Position numbers and translations under genes: made by a program
Shown here: positions 1-7,207 of the stretch, in pieces
Numbering within the stretch: position 1 is the stretch's first letter
How the letters are laid out: each line of letters opens with the position of its first letter
Notes under the pieces: generated by a model
What the model saw: the letters and a program-made list of their open reading frames with translations, nothing else
Told to the model about the DNA's origin: nothing
Databases searched by the model: none
From: an uncultured Desulfovibrio sp.
Lineage (GTDB): Bacteria > Desulfobacterota > Desulfovibrionia > Desulfovibrionales > Desulfovibrionaceae
Assembly (NCBI GenBank): GCA_947177645.1
Contig: CAMWVJ010000019.1
Span: forward strand, 1-9,483
DNA length: 9,483 bases
Reading direction: 5' to 3'

Positions 1-479
1 TCGATCTTCCAGGCCACGGTGGGCACGAAGGAGATGGTCTGAAGCCCCACGTCATAGACATTGTAGCGGCCCACCCAGTCCTGTGCGTAGCTGTTGCCCA
101 CCCCGAAACGCGAGAAGATCCCGAGCCCGAGCCAGAAGTCGTCATTGAGCTGGTGGCTCACGAAGCCATGCGGGGCCAGAAAGGTGGCGGGCTTGGTGGT
201 GGTGTCGTGCTTGCGGCAACCGAGAAGGTCGGCGTCGATGCTGCCCATGGGTGCGATGAAGGCGAGGCCGGCCATGAGCTGCGTGCCCGCCGGGAGCTGG
301 GTGATGCCGGCGGCATTGTAGGCCAGGGCCGAAACGTCATCCGCCCGCCCCACGAGGCCGCCGGCCAGAGAAACGCCCCGGGCGCTCCACTCATTGAGAG
401 CAAAGCCCTCGGCCCGCGCCACACCGTAAAGAGCCAGCAAAAGCGCGCACGCACAGCACAGGCCGCGAATGAACCTCAT
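1..479 (-). CDS. FadL/OmpP1/TodX-family outer-membrane transport protein, N-terminal part (cut by window edge)
   Basis: About 159 residues are visible and the rest lies beyond position 1. Family members are 14-strand outer-membrane beta-barrels that let hydrophobic substrates such as long-chain fatty acids or aromatics cross the outer membrane. The N-terminus is a Sec signal peptide: basic MRFIRG, a hydrophobic core of about 14 residues, then a likely cut after ARA (residues 21-23). The mature start EGFALNEWSARG matches the FadL N-terminal plug pattern (GFxLNE.S..G), followed by ADDVSALAYNAAGITQL (about residues 46-62), the position of the family NPAG(M/I)T motif; here Ala replaces the usual Pro. 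The ATG at 479-477 is chosen because it starts the signal peptide and has the strong Shine-Dalgarno AAGGAGG (490-484) four bases upstream. It lies 62 bp downstream of priA on the same strand. The substrate cannot be told from this fragment. Confidence 0.85.
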   Translation of the reverse strand, partial: MRFIRGLCCACALLLALYGVARAEGFALNEWSARGVSLAGGLVGRADDVSALAYNAAGITQLPAGTQLMAGLAFIAPMGSIDADLLGCRKHDTTTKPATFLAPHGFVSHQLNDDFWLGLGIFSRFGVGNSYAQDWVGRYNVYDVGLQTISFVPTVAWKI

Positions 480-490
480 GATCCCTCCTT

Positions 491-517
491 AAAAAGATCC
501 CGCGGGGAAGGCCCGCG
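491..517 (-). terminator. Terminator-like hairpin between priA and the FadL-family gene
   Basis: Read on the minus strand, CGCGGG (517-512), loop CCTTC, and CCCGCG (506-501) form a 6-bp GC stem. GGATC and five Ts (495-491) follow. The five-base gap between stem and T-run makes it a weak intrinsic terminator for priA. It abuts the Shine-Dalgarno of the next gene (490-484), so it might instead affect that gene's translation. Confidence 0.35.
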
Positions 518-541
518 CCACAGACCAGCGAGAACTCGGCA

Positions 542-2938
542 TCACAGCATATTAACGGGATCGAGGTCAAGACCAAGGCGAAAAATGGCGGGCATGCGGC
601 TGCGGGCAAAAAAATAGAGCTCGCGCAGCGGCGGCCACGCCGGGGCCTTGAGCAGGCACTGGAAGCGGCGTCGCCCGCGCAAGAGGCCCAGGGGGGCCGG
701 CGCGGGGCCGAGCATGGTGACGCCGAGCCTCACCGCCTCGCCGCGCAGGGCCGTGGCCAGCTCCGAGAGGGCCGGGGCTCCGCCTGCCTCGTCGGCTGCA
801 TAGGAGATCCTGAGCAGCCCGAGCCGTACAAAGGGCGGGTAGCCGCGCTTCCTGCGCAGGGCGAGCTCGGTCTCGTAAAAGCCCTCATAATCGGCGCTGC
901 GCACGAACTGCCAGCAATAATGGTCCGTGGCGCGCGTCTGGATGAGCACGCGGCCCGGGCGCTCCCCGCGGCCGGCGCGCCCGGCTGACTGGACGAGCAG
1001 CTGGAAGGTGCGCTCCGCCGCGCGATAATCGGGCAGGTTGAGGCCGAGGTCGCCGTCGGCCACGATGGCGAGCGTCACCCGCGGGAAATGATGCCCCTTG
1101 GAGAGCATTTGCGTGCCCACGAGAATGGGCGACTCACGCCGGGCGAAGGCCTCCAGTATCTCTTCCATGCGGCCGGGGCGCCGGGTGCTGTCGCGGTCGA
1201 GCCGGAGGACGGGCTGTCCCGCGAGGAGGGAAAGCCGCTCCGCAAGGCGCTCCGTGCCCTCCCCCAGCGGCAGGAACTCCATGCCCCGGCAATGGTCGCA
1301 GGGCGAGGGAAAGGGCCGCGAATAGCCGCAATAGTGGCAGACGAGGCGCTCCAGCCCCTTGTGGTAGGTGAGGCCGATGTCGCAGTGCGGGCAGCGTTGC
1401 GTGCGCCCGCAGGAGAGGCAATACATGAGCGGCGCATAGCCGCGCCGGTTGAGCAGGACGACGGCCTGTTCGCCCCGGGCCAGCGTCTCGCGCAGGGCGT
1501 CCTCGCACTGGGGGGCGAGGATGCCGGCGGCTGTCGCCTCCGCCTCGGCGGACGCGCCGTCCCGCGCCGCGGGGAAGAGGCGGGGGCTCGCGCTGATGTC
1601 CACAAGCTCCACGGGCGGCAGCGGTCGCCCCCCCACGCGCCTGGGCAGCCGCAGGATCGGCAGGCGCCCCTCGCTGGCTGCGTGAAATGTCTTGAGGTCG
1701 GGCGTGGCCGAGCCCAGGACAAGCAGGCCGCGCTCGCGCCGCATGCGCGCCCACGCCACTTCCCGCGCCTGGTAGGCAAGGCCGTCCTCCTGCTTGAAGG
1801 AGGCGTCATGTTCCTCGTCGAGGATGATGCAGCCAAGCGCCGGGATGGGCAAAAAGAGGGCCGAGCGCGTGCCCACCACGAGGCAGGGGCGCCGGCTTTC
1901 CGCCAGCGCCCGAAACGTGGCTTCGCGCCGCCCCGGGGACTTGTAGCCTTGGTAGAGGATGAGCGGCGCGTCCGGCAGGGCGCGGGCCGCATCCCGCCGC
2001 AGCTTGAGCGCCAGAGCCACTTCGGGCGCGAGCAAAAGGACGCTGCGCCCCCGGGCGAGGGCGCGTTCGGCGAGCTCCAGATATACAGCTGTCTTGCCGC
2101 TGCCGGTGACGCCGTAGAGCAGGCGGTTTTGCGGGCTTTCCGCCTCCAGCGCGGCGGTGAGGGCTGCAAGCGCGGCGGCCTGATCCGCATTGAGGGTGAC
2201 GCGCTCGGGAGCAGGCGCAAGGAGGGCCGCGCCCGGCTCCTCCTCTTCCGCGCCATCATGGACGAGCGCCACCTGGCCGGCCCGTACCAGTGCGGCCAGC
2301 GCCGGGGCGGCGTCCTTCACCTCACGGAGCAGTCGTCGCCGGCTCACGGGTCCCTGCGCATGCAGAAATTCCAGCACCGCGAGCTGCCGGGTGGCCGCGG
2401 GGCGCACCGGCCAGGGAGGTTCCACGCGCAGGTGGCAAAATTCCTCGCTGGCGGCATCTGCGCTTCGGGGCAAGAGACGGGCGGCGCCTGAGCACAGTTC
2501 CCGCACAAGCGTGGCACGCGTGGCGCCATCCGCCTGCTTGAGGTCGCGCAAAGTCAGCGTTTCGGCACGGGCACCGAGGCGGCGCAGCCGCACCGCGGTA
2601 CTGCGCAGCCCCTGCGGGAGCACATGGCCCGCCACATGGCCCGGCTCCACCCCCTGCCGCAACGCGAGATCCCGCATGAGGTCAAAGAGGCCGGGCGCGA
2701 GCAATGGCTCTGTTTCCAGAGGCCAGAAGACCTCCTTGCAGACCACGCCCTCCGGCACATCGGCGTTTGCCGTCACTTCGAGCACGATGCCGGCGCGCAG
2801 GGCGCCGCCCTCCCCCCGGCCGAGGGGCACGGCCACGCGCAGGCCCGGGCGCCACAGTGACGGGGCGAAAATGGATGGCAGGCTATAGGTCAGCGTGGCG
2901 TAGGGGGGGCTCAGCAGGGCGACGCGGGCGTAGGGCAT
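542..2938 (-). CDS. priA: Primosomal protein N' (replication restart helicase PriA)
   Basis: 798 residues, slightly longer than the E. coli protein (about 730). PriA binds stalled or repaired forks, unwinds with 3'-5' polarity and helps reload the replicative helicase. The N-terminus YARVALLSPPYATLTYSLP is the usual DNA-binding domain start. Residue numbers count from the ATG at 2938. Helicase motifs in order: Walker A GVTGSGKT (276-283), DEEH box (374-377), GSATP (409-413), LLNRRGYAP (about 495-503), GTQMLSKG (608-615) and QSAGRAGRG (650-658). Eight cysteines in four CxxC pairs (507/510, 516/519, 534/537, 547/550) form the two zinc sites typical of PriA. The open frame extends 16 codons further to a TTG at 2986, but homology begins at MPYARV, so ATG 2938 is chosen; neither start has a clear Shine-Dalgarno. 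A strong terminator upstream (3021-3059) separates it from galU. Confidence 0.95.
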   Translation of the reverse strand: MPYARVALLSPPYATLTYSLPSIFAPSLWRPGLRVAVPLGRGEGGALRAGIVLEVTANADVPEGVVCKEVFWPLETEPLLAPGLFDLMRDLALRQGVEPGHVAGHVLPQGLRSTAVRLRRLGARAETLTLRDLKQADGATRATLVRELCSGAARLLPRSADAASEEFCHLRVEPPWPVRPAATRQLAVLEFLHAQGPVSRRRLLREVKDAAPALAALVRAGQVALVHDGAEEEEPGAALLAPAPERVTLNADQAAALAALTAALEAESPQNRLLYGVTGSGKTAVYLELAERALARGRSVLLLAPEVALALKLRRDAARALPDAPLILYQGYKSPGRREATFRALAESRRPCLVVGTRSALFLPIPALGCIILDEEHDASFKQEDGLAYQAREVAWARMRRERGLLVLGSATPDLKTFHAASEGRLPILRLPRRVGGRPLPPVELVDISASPRLFPAARDGASAEAEATAAGILAPQCEDALRETLARGEQAVVLLNRRGYAPLMYCLSCGRTQRCPHCDIGLTYHKGLERLVCHYCGYSRPFPSPCDHCRGMEFLPLGEGTERLAERLSLLAGQPVLRLDRDSTRRPGRMEEILEAFARRESPILVGTQMLSKGHHFPRVTLAIVADGDLGLNLPDYRAAERTFQLLVQSAGRAGRGERPGRVLIQTRATDHYCWQFVRSADYEGFYETELALRRKRGYPPFVRLGLLRISYAADEAGGAPALSELATALRGEAVRLGVTMLGPAPAPLGLLRGRRRFQCLLKAPAWPPLRELYFFARSRMPAIFRLGLDLDPVNML

Positions 2939-2972
2939 GCAAGGAAAAATGCAGACAAAGGTGGGGCGGAGA

Positions 2973-3000
2973 GCGCCGCTTGCCAAGAGGGAAGCGGCGC
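2973..3000. repeat. 9-bp perfect inverted repeat upstream of priA
   Basis: GCGCCGCTT (2973-2981) and AAGCGGCGC (2992-3000) are perfect complements around a 10-nt loop, in which two more C-G pairs can form. It starts 35 bp upstream of the priA ATG and 20 bp beyond the galU terminator T-run. No T-run follows on either strand, so it is not a standard intrinsic terminator. It could be a structured priA leader or a back-up 3' structure for galU read-through. Confidence 0.6.
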
Positions 3001-3020
3001 CTCACACGAAACATGAACAG

Positions 3021-3059
3021 AAAAAGGCGCCGCGCGAGGGCTCAGGCGCCCCCGCGCGG
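3021..3059 (-). terminator. Rho-independent terminator of galU
   Basis: On the minus strand the 12-bp stem CCGCGCGGGGGC / GCCCTCGCGCGG (one G-U pair) closes the loop GCCTGA. CGCC and five Ts (3025-3021) follow. It sits 27 bp past the galU stop codon. It is the strongest terminator in the window. Confidence 0.85.
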
Positions 3060-3086
3060 GTGGATTTTAGCTGAAATGGCGCCGCC

Positions 3087-3959
3087 CTACTGGAACTGGA
3101 CGAAATTCTTCAACAGGCCCAGAAGCTCGTAGCGCAATTCCTCGTCCTGCAGGGCGAAGTAGATGTTGGCGGTGAGGTATTCCGCCCAGTCGCCCGCGTC
3201 AAAGCGCATGCCCGACATGCGCACGGCCATCATGCCGCGATCCTTGGCAAGGGCCTGGAGGGCGTCGGTGAGCTGGATCTCGCCGCCCTGGCCGGGCTTC
3301 ACCTTTTCAAGATAGTCGAAAATATCGGGCGTCAGCACATAGCGGCCCACGATGGCGAGCCTTGAGGGCGCGTCCTCGCGCTTGGGCTTTTCCACCATGT
3401 CGCGCACGCGGTAGACACCGGGCGCCACTTCCTCGCCATCGATGATGCCGTACTTGTGGACCTTCTCCCACGGCACTTCCATGACGCCGACAACGGGCAT
3501 CTTTTCGGCCATGGCCACCTCGATGAGCTGGCCGATGCCCGGCACGCCGCCGAACATGAGGTCATCGCCCACCATGATGGCAAAGGGGTCGCCGCGCACG
3601 AGCTCGCGCGCGCACATGATGGCGTGGCCGAGGCCGAGCTGCTTCTTCTGGCGCACGGACATGATGTTGACCATTTCGGCCACTTCGCGCACCGCCTGGA
3701 GCTTGTCCAGCTTGCCGGCGCGCTCGAGCACGCCCTCGAGCTGGAGGTTGTAGTCGAAGTGGTCCTCGATGACGCTCTTGTCACGGTTGGTGACGAAGAT
3801 AACGTCCCGGATATGGGCGCGGATGGCCTCCTCCACCACATACTGGATGACAGGTTTGTTGTAGATGGGGAGCATTTCCTTGGGGATGTTCTTGGTTGCC
3901 GGGAGCGAACGGGTGCCCCAACCGGCCACGGGAATGATCACCTTGCGAATCTCTTTCAT
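3087..3959 (-). CDS. galU: UTP-glucose-1-phosphate uridylyltransferase (UDP-glucose pyrophosphorylase)
   Basis: 290 residues, the usual length. It makes UDP-glucose and pyrophosphate from UTP and glucose-1-phosphate in the cytoplasm, feeding LPS, exopolysaccharide and galactose pathways. Motifs seen: the nucleotide-binding loop AGWGTRSLPATK (12-23) followed by PKEMLP (26-31), GLGHAI (109-114), the VGDD metal site (130-133), VEKP (189-192), GGEIQLTDAL (225-234) and FDAGD (253-257). The first loop has Trp-14 and Ser-18 where E. coli GalU has Leu and Met. The start at 3959 gives the canonical N-terminus; the purine-rich AGGGAGA lies several bases upstream. The frame stays open upstream to 4103, but that part has no family similarity. 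It is transcribed away from lysA and ends at the terminator 3021-3059. Confidence 0.96.
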   Translation of the reverse strand: MKEIRKVIIPVAGWGTRSLPATKNIPKEMLPIYNKPVIQYVVEEAIRAHIRDVIFVTNRDKSVIEDHFDYNLQLEGVLERAGKLDKLQAVREVAEMVNIMSVRQKKQLGLGHAIMCARELVRGDPFAIMVGDDLMFGGVPGIGQLIEVAMAEKMPVVGVMEVPWEKVHKYGIIDGEEVAPGVYRVRDMVEKPKREDAPSRLAIVGRYVLTPDIFDYLEKVKPGQGGEIQLTDALQALAKDRGMMAVRMSGMRFDAGDWAEYLTANIYFALQDEELRYELLGLLKNFVQFQ

Positions 3960-4146
3960 GGCTGTCTCCCTCTCTCTGGTAATGACGAAACACCGGCCGC
4001 AACATGGAGCGCGCGGCGCCCGGCCACATTGCCGGAGACCGTGCCGCGCCCCGAAAAAGCAGAGAGCGAAATGCGCCTGCGCAATGCAGGCCCGGTGCGG
4101 CACATCCTGTGGCTATCTTCGGCCAAAAAAGCGCCGAGGGCAAGAG

Positions 4147-4171
4147 AAAAAAAGCGCATTCAGGACGCTTT
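4147..4171 (-). terminator. Weak terminator-like hairpin in the galU upstream region
   Basis: On the minus strand AAAGCG (4171-4166), a 9-nt loop and CGCTTT (4156-4151) are followed directly by further Ts, giving an unbroken run of seven. The stem has only six pairs, three of them A-T. No minus-strand gene lies immediately upstream, so it would act only as an attenuator on a long galU leader or as a block on antisense transcription. Confidence 0.25.
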
Positions 4172-4227
4172 GGCGCAACGCCCGCACGAATCTCTCCCGG
4201 CGCGTGGCCCGGTATCCGCCCCCGCGC

Positions 4228-4256
4228 TTGACAGGCTCCCCCATGCCCGGGATACT
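4228..4256 (+). promoter_or_regulatory. Sigma70-type promoter for lysA
   Basis: A perfect -35 box TTGACA (4228-4233), exactly 17 bp of spacer, and a -10 box GATACT (4251-4256, four of six consensus bases). Transcription would start near 4263 and give a leader of about 70 nt, too short for a lysine riboswitch. It could also serve the downstream transporter and DUF2156 genes by read-through. Confidence 0.6.
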
Positions 4257-4334
4257 CGCAGGCCGGCACGCGCCCTGCACAGCCTCCCGAAGCCGGGGCG
4301 CGCCCGAAAAAAAGCCTTTCAATCCGAGGTATCT

Positions 4335-5618
4335 ATGTCTGACCTGCGTTCAACCTATACCGACAGGCTCCGCTTTTACGGCGACGCCACCCCGCGCGAG
4401 CTGGCCGACCGTTTCGGCACGCCGCTCTATGTCTACAGCGAGCGCATCCTGCGCGAGCGCTGCCGCGAACTCATGGGCCTTTCGGCCCGGGACGGTTTTG
4501 GCGTCAATTATTCGGTCAAGGCCAATGCCAACCCTTCCCTGCTCCGCATCATCCATGAGGAAGGTCTGGTCGCCGACGCCATGAGCCCGGGCGAGCTCGT
4601 CATGGACGCACTCGGCGGTTTTGCGCCGGAAGAGATCCTCTATATCTCCAACAACAATACCCCGGAAGAAATGCTCACGGCCCTTGCGCATGGCGTGCTC
4701 ATCAGCGTGGATTCGCTCTCGCAGCTCGACATGTTGGGCGGCATAAATCGCGGCGGCCGCGTCATGGCCCGTTTCAACCCCGGTATCGGCGCGGGCCACC
4801 ACGCCAAGGTCATCACCGCGGGCAAGGCCACCAAGTTCGGCATTTCGCCGGACAAAATGGATGAGGTCTTCGCCCTCTTGCGCACGCATGAGCTTAGCCT
4901 CGCCGGCATCAACCAGCATATAGGCTCGCTGTTCATGGAGCCCAAGGGCTATCTCGAGGCCGCGAAAGTGCTGCTCGCGCTCGCCGCGCGCCTGCCCGCC
5001 GACATACTGAAAACGCTCGAGATCATCGACTTCGGGGGCGGTTTCGGCATCCCCTACCATAAATATGACGACGAGCCCCGGCTCGACCTCGCGGCCCTTG
5101 GCCAGGGCCTGCACGCCCTCATCAGCGAGTGGGCCGCGGCCACCGGCTACGCGGGCCGCTTTCTGGTGGAACCGGGCCGCTATGTGGTGGCCGAATGCGG
5201 CATCCTGCTCGGCCGCGTCACTGCCACCAAAGAAAACGCGGGCGCACGCTATGTGGGAACGGACATCGGCTTCAATGTGCTCATGCGGCCGGTGATGTAC
5301 GATTCCTTCCACGATCTCGAAGCCTACCGCGGCGACGGGAAGGACGGCGGCGCACCTGTGCCCCAGACAGTGGTCGGCAATATCTGCGAAAGCGGCGACA
5401 TCCTCGCCAAAGACCGCCTGCTGCCCCCCTTGCGCGAAGGCGACGTGCTCGGCGTGCTGGACGCCGGCGCCTATGGCTTCAGCATGGCCTCCACATATAA
5501 CCAGCGCTACCTCCCCGCTGAGGTGCTCATCCAGGCCGACGGCACGCCGCGCCTTATCCGACGCAGGGAAACGGCCGACGACCTCACCCGCTGTCTCAAG
5601 GGACTGGACGGGGACTAG
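4335..5618 (+). CDS. lysA: Diaminopimelate decarboxylase
   Basis: 427 residues, typical for LysA. It decarboxylates meso-diaminopimelate to L-lysine with pyridoxal phosphate, the last step of lysine synthesis. It has the fold-III PLP barrel: VNYSVKANAN (57-66) with the PLP lysine K62, HIGS (195-198), the phosphate-binding IDFGGGFGIPY (231-241), and EPGR (279-282). The C-terminal beta-domain carries CESGD (351-355) and DAGAYG (376-381), which supply Cys and Tyr at the dimer-interface active site. The start MSDLRSTY at 4335 is preceded by GAGGT (4326-4330) and lies about 72 nt after the predicted transcription start. An in-frame open stretch upstream to 3456 runs antisense to galU and is not coding. 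The stop TAG is followed after two bases by a large inverted repeat. Confidence 0.97.
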   Translation: MSDLRSTYTDRLRFYGDATPRELADRFGTPLYVYSERILRERCRELMGLSARDGFGVNYSVKANANPSLLRIIHEEGLVADAMSPGELVMDALGGFAPEEILYISNNNTPEEMLTALAHGVLISVDSLSQLDMLGGINRGGRVMARFNPGIGAGHHAKVITAGKATKFGISPDKMDEVFALLRTHELSLAGINQHIGSLFMEPKGYLEAAKVLLALAARLPADILKTLEIIDFGGGFGIPYHKYDDEPRLDLAALGQGLHALISEWAAATGYAGRFLVEPGRYVVAECGILLGRVTATKENAGARYVGTDIGFNVLMRPVMYDSFHDLEAYRGDGKDGGAPVPQTVVGNICESGDILAKDRLLPPLREGDVLGVLDAGAYGFSMASTYNQRYLPAEVLIQADGTPRLIRRRETADDLTRCLKGLDGD

Positions 5619-5620
5619 CC

Positions 5621-5694
5621 CGCGGCACTTCCGCCCGCGCCGTGGCCTGCGCCAGCCCCGACCGGGCGCAACGCTGCGGCGCCGAAGTGCCGCG
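5621..5694 (+). repeat. Long inverted repeat (11-bp perfect stem) between lysA and the MATE gene
   Basis: CGCGGCACTTC (5621-5631) is perfectly complementary to GAAGTGCCGCG (5684-5694). The 52-nt interior can form a second stem, TGCGCC (5648-5653) with GGCGCA (5665-5670). It begins two bases after the lysA stop. No T-run follows on the plus strand, so it is not a classic intrinsic terminator. It may stabilise lysA mRNA, attenuate read-through or be part of a leader RNA for the transporter. Confidence 0.65.
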
Positions 5695-5717
5695 ACGATA
5701 CTTGCCATGAAGAACGC

Positions 5718-5750
5718 CTCCCGGAGCGGACGCGGCCGCCGTTCCGGGAG
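5718..5750 (+). repeat. Hairpin upstream of the MATE gene covering a possible Shine-Dalgarno
   Basis: CTCCCGGA (5718-5725) pairs with TCCGGGAG (5743-5750), and inside it GCGG (5726-5729) pairs with CCGC (5736-5739). The right arm contains GGGAG, the only Shine-Dalgarno candidate for the alternative TTG start at 5757. No T-run follows. Confidence 0.55.
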
Positions 5751-5771
5751 CCTGCCTTGAAAAACACCACA

Positions 5772-5784
5772 GGAGCGCCGCTCC
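5772..5784 (+). repeat. Small hairpin covering the Shine-Dalgarno of the MATE gene
   Basis: GGAGC (5772-5776), loop GCC, GCTCC (5780-5784). The left arm is the AGGAG ribosome binding site (5771-5775) of the ATG at 5787, so pairing would hide it from the ribosome. Such a short GC stem can arise by chance in this DNA. Confidence 0.4.
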
Positions 5785-5786
5785 GC

Positions 5787-7157
5787 ATGCCCAAGCCCGA
5801 ACTCGGAACATCGCCCCGCGCCATCTGGAGCCTGACCTGGCCCCAGTTGCTCATGATGTACATCGTGTTCTTCATGGGCCTCACGAGCGTGTGGGTGGGC
5901 GGGCAGATCAGCGCCAATGTCCAGGCGGCGCTCGGCATGGTGACGCAGTGCTCGCTCTTCCTCATGGTGGTCATCATGGCGCTCTCGAGCGGCGCCACTG
6001 CGTCCGTAAGCCAGTCCCTCGGGGCCTTTCGCGTGCGCCGCGCCGAGCGCTATGTGGCCACGACCGTCCTCGGCAGCCTCGGGCTCGGGCTCCTCATGGC
6101 CCTTTTCGGCTGGGGCTTCGGTGACGCGATCCTCCGGCTCATCATGGTGCCCGAGCCTATCCGGCCACTGGCGGGCGAGCTGTGGCAGGTCTTCATGCTC
6201 ATGCTGCCCGCGCAATATGTGTATTCCGCCACCGGGGTCATCTTTCGCGCGACGCGGCTGGTGCTCCCGCCGCTCTGGGTGGCTGCGCTCGTGTGCGCGG
6301 CCAATCTTGCGGGCTGCCTGGGTTTCGGGCTCGGCTGGTTCGGGCTGCCCGACTGCGGCTACATGGGCCTTGCGTGGAGCAATTTCGGTGCCCAGTGCCT
6401 CGGCGCTGTCTGCAATACCCTGCTCCTCGTGCGCTCCGGCTATTTGCGGCGGCGCGCCATCCCCTCCCTGCGCTGGCTCAGGGTGGGCCTGCCCTATCTG
6501 GTGCGCGTGGCGCTGCCTGCGGCGGCGGCGCAGATCGTGTGGCAGTCCGGCTATCTCACGCTATTTGTACTCGTGGCGTCGTTGCCGGTGGACAGTGTGC
6601 ACGCGCTCGCAGGGCTCACCGCGGGCCTCCGCGCCGAAGCCCTGCTGTTCCTCCCGGGCATGGCCTTCAACATGACGGTCGCCGTGCTCGTGGGCAACAG
6701 CCTGGGCGAGGGACGCCCCGACCAGGCGAAGCGCGTGGCGCTTTCCCTCGTGGGACTGGCGGCGGCCGCCATGAGCGTGGTCGCCATCATCATCTGGCCC
6801 TTCAGGGCGGACATCGCCGCCCTGCTCTCGCAGGAGGCTGCCACCCGGGCGCAGATCGTGAGCTACCTCTCCTATAATCTCGTGTCCACGCCCTTTTCCA
6901 TCGCGAGCACCGTCATGGGCGGCATCATGGTGGGCGCGGGCGCCACGCAGTACAACCTGATGGTCTATGGCGGCACTTTCTGGATCGTGCGCCTGCCGCT
7001 CGGCTGGCTGCTGGGCCACCGGCTCTGGGGCACGGCCTCGGGCGTGTTCGCCGCCATGCTCGTTTCGCAGTGCCTGCAAGCCCTGATCATGCTCTATGTG
7101 GTCCTTCGCTGCGACTGGGCGCGCTTTGCCATGAACCGCCAGCGCCGCCCCCGCTGA
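5787..7157 (+). CDS. MATE-family (MOP superfamily) transporter
   Basis: 456 residues with about twelve hydrophobic segments, the size and layout of MATE exporters, which use Na+ or H+ gradients to move cationic drugs or metabolites across the inner membrane. It shows the family's two-fold pattern. The N-half has WPQLLMMYIVFFMGL and a GATASVSQSLGA...RAE loop (about residues 69-87 from this start). The C-half has its counterpart LVGNSLGEGRPDQA (about 301-314) and VMGGIMVGAGATQYN (about 376-390). ATG 5787 is chosen, with AGGAG 11 bases upstream. An in-frame TTG at 5757, with GGGAG six bases upstream, would add ten residues and is a real alternative. It follows lysA by 168 bp and precedes the DUF2156 gene by 50 bp on the same strand. 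The substrate is unknown; the MOP superfamily also includes lipid flippases such as MurJ. Confidence 0.9.
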   Translation: MPKPELGTSPRAIWSLTWPQLLMMYIVFFMGLTSVWVGGQISANVQAALGMVTQCSLFLMVVIMALSSGATASVSQSLGAFRVRRAERYVATTVLGSLGLGLLMALFGWGFGDAILRLIMVPEPIRPLAGELWQVFMLMLPAQYVYSATGVIFRATRLVLPPLWVAALVCAANLAGCLGFGLGWFGLPDCGYMGLAWSNFGAQCLGAVCNTLLLVRSGYLRRRAIPSLRWLRVGLPYLVRVALPAAAAQIVWQSGYLTLFVLVASLPVDSVHALAGLTAGLRAEALLFLPGMAFNMTVAVLVGNSLGEGRPDQAKRVALSLVGLAAAAMSVVAIIIWPFRADIAALLSQEAATRAQIVSYLSYNLVSTPFSIASTVMGGIMVGAGATQYNLMVYGGTFWIVRLPLGWLLGHRLWGTASGVFAAMLVSQCLQALIMLYVVLRCDWARFAMNRQRRPR

Positions 7158-7207
7158 ACCCTGTTCCCGACCGGGGCCGCTGGCTCCGCGACCGAAGGAG
7201 AAAGAAT

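Larger units (their letters stand above)
3960..4334. other. Divergent galU-lysA intergenic spacer, 375 bp, no gene
   Basis: I see no convincing coding frame here. It holds the lysA promoter at 4228-4256 (plus), a 6-bp hairpin GCCTGC/GCAGGC (4075-4080/4086-4091) in the presumed galU leader, and a minus-strand hairpin at 4151-4171 followed by a run of Ts. A weak galU promoter candidate on the minus strand is TTGCCC (4143-4138), 17 bp, GAAGAT (4120-4115); only three of six -10 bases match, so it is a guess. Confidence 0.6.

Noticed and set aside
1088..2491. Long open frame (467 codons) on the plus strand
   Set aside because: It lies wholly antisense to priA, whose motifs are all intact. Its product is rich in Arg, Gly, Glu and His without any recognisable domain, as expected from a codon shadow in GC-rich DNA.
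3456..4334. In-frame upstream extension of lysA by about 290 codons
   Set aside because: Most of it is antisense to galU and the rest crosses the lysA promoter. LysA similarity and length begin at the ATG at 4335, which has its own Shine-Dalgarno.
5621..5694. The 11-bp inverted repeat as an intrinsic terminator of lysA
   Set aside because: No T-run follows the stem on the plus strand, and the spacer is 52 nt. It is listed as a structured repeat instead.
5707..5760. Small frame MKNASRSGRGRRSGSLP overlapping the TTG start of the MATE gene
   Set aside because: It has 17 codons and no Shine-Dalgarno, and its sequence is explained by the hairpin at 5718-5750. A leader peptide cannot be excluded but nothing supports it.
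4350..6215. Very long open frame (621 codons) on the minus strand
   Set aside because: It runs antisense to lysA and the MATE gene and across their structured gap. The His/Glu/Arg/Gly-rich product matches no family; it mirrors the lysA codon usage.
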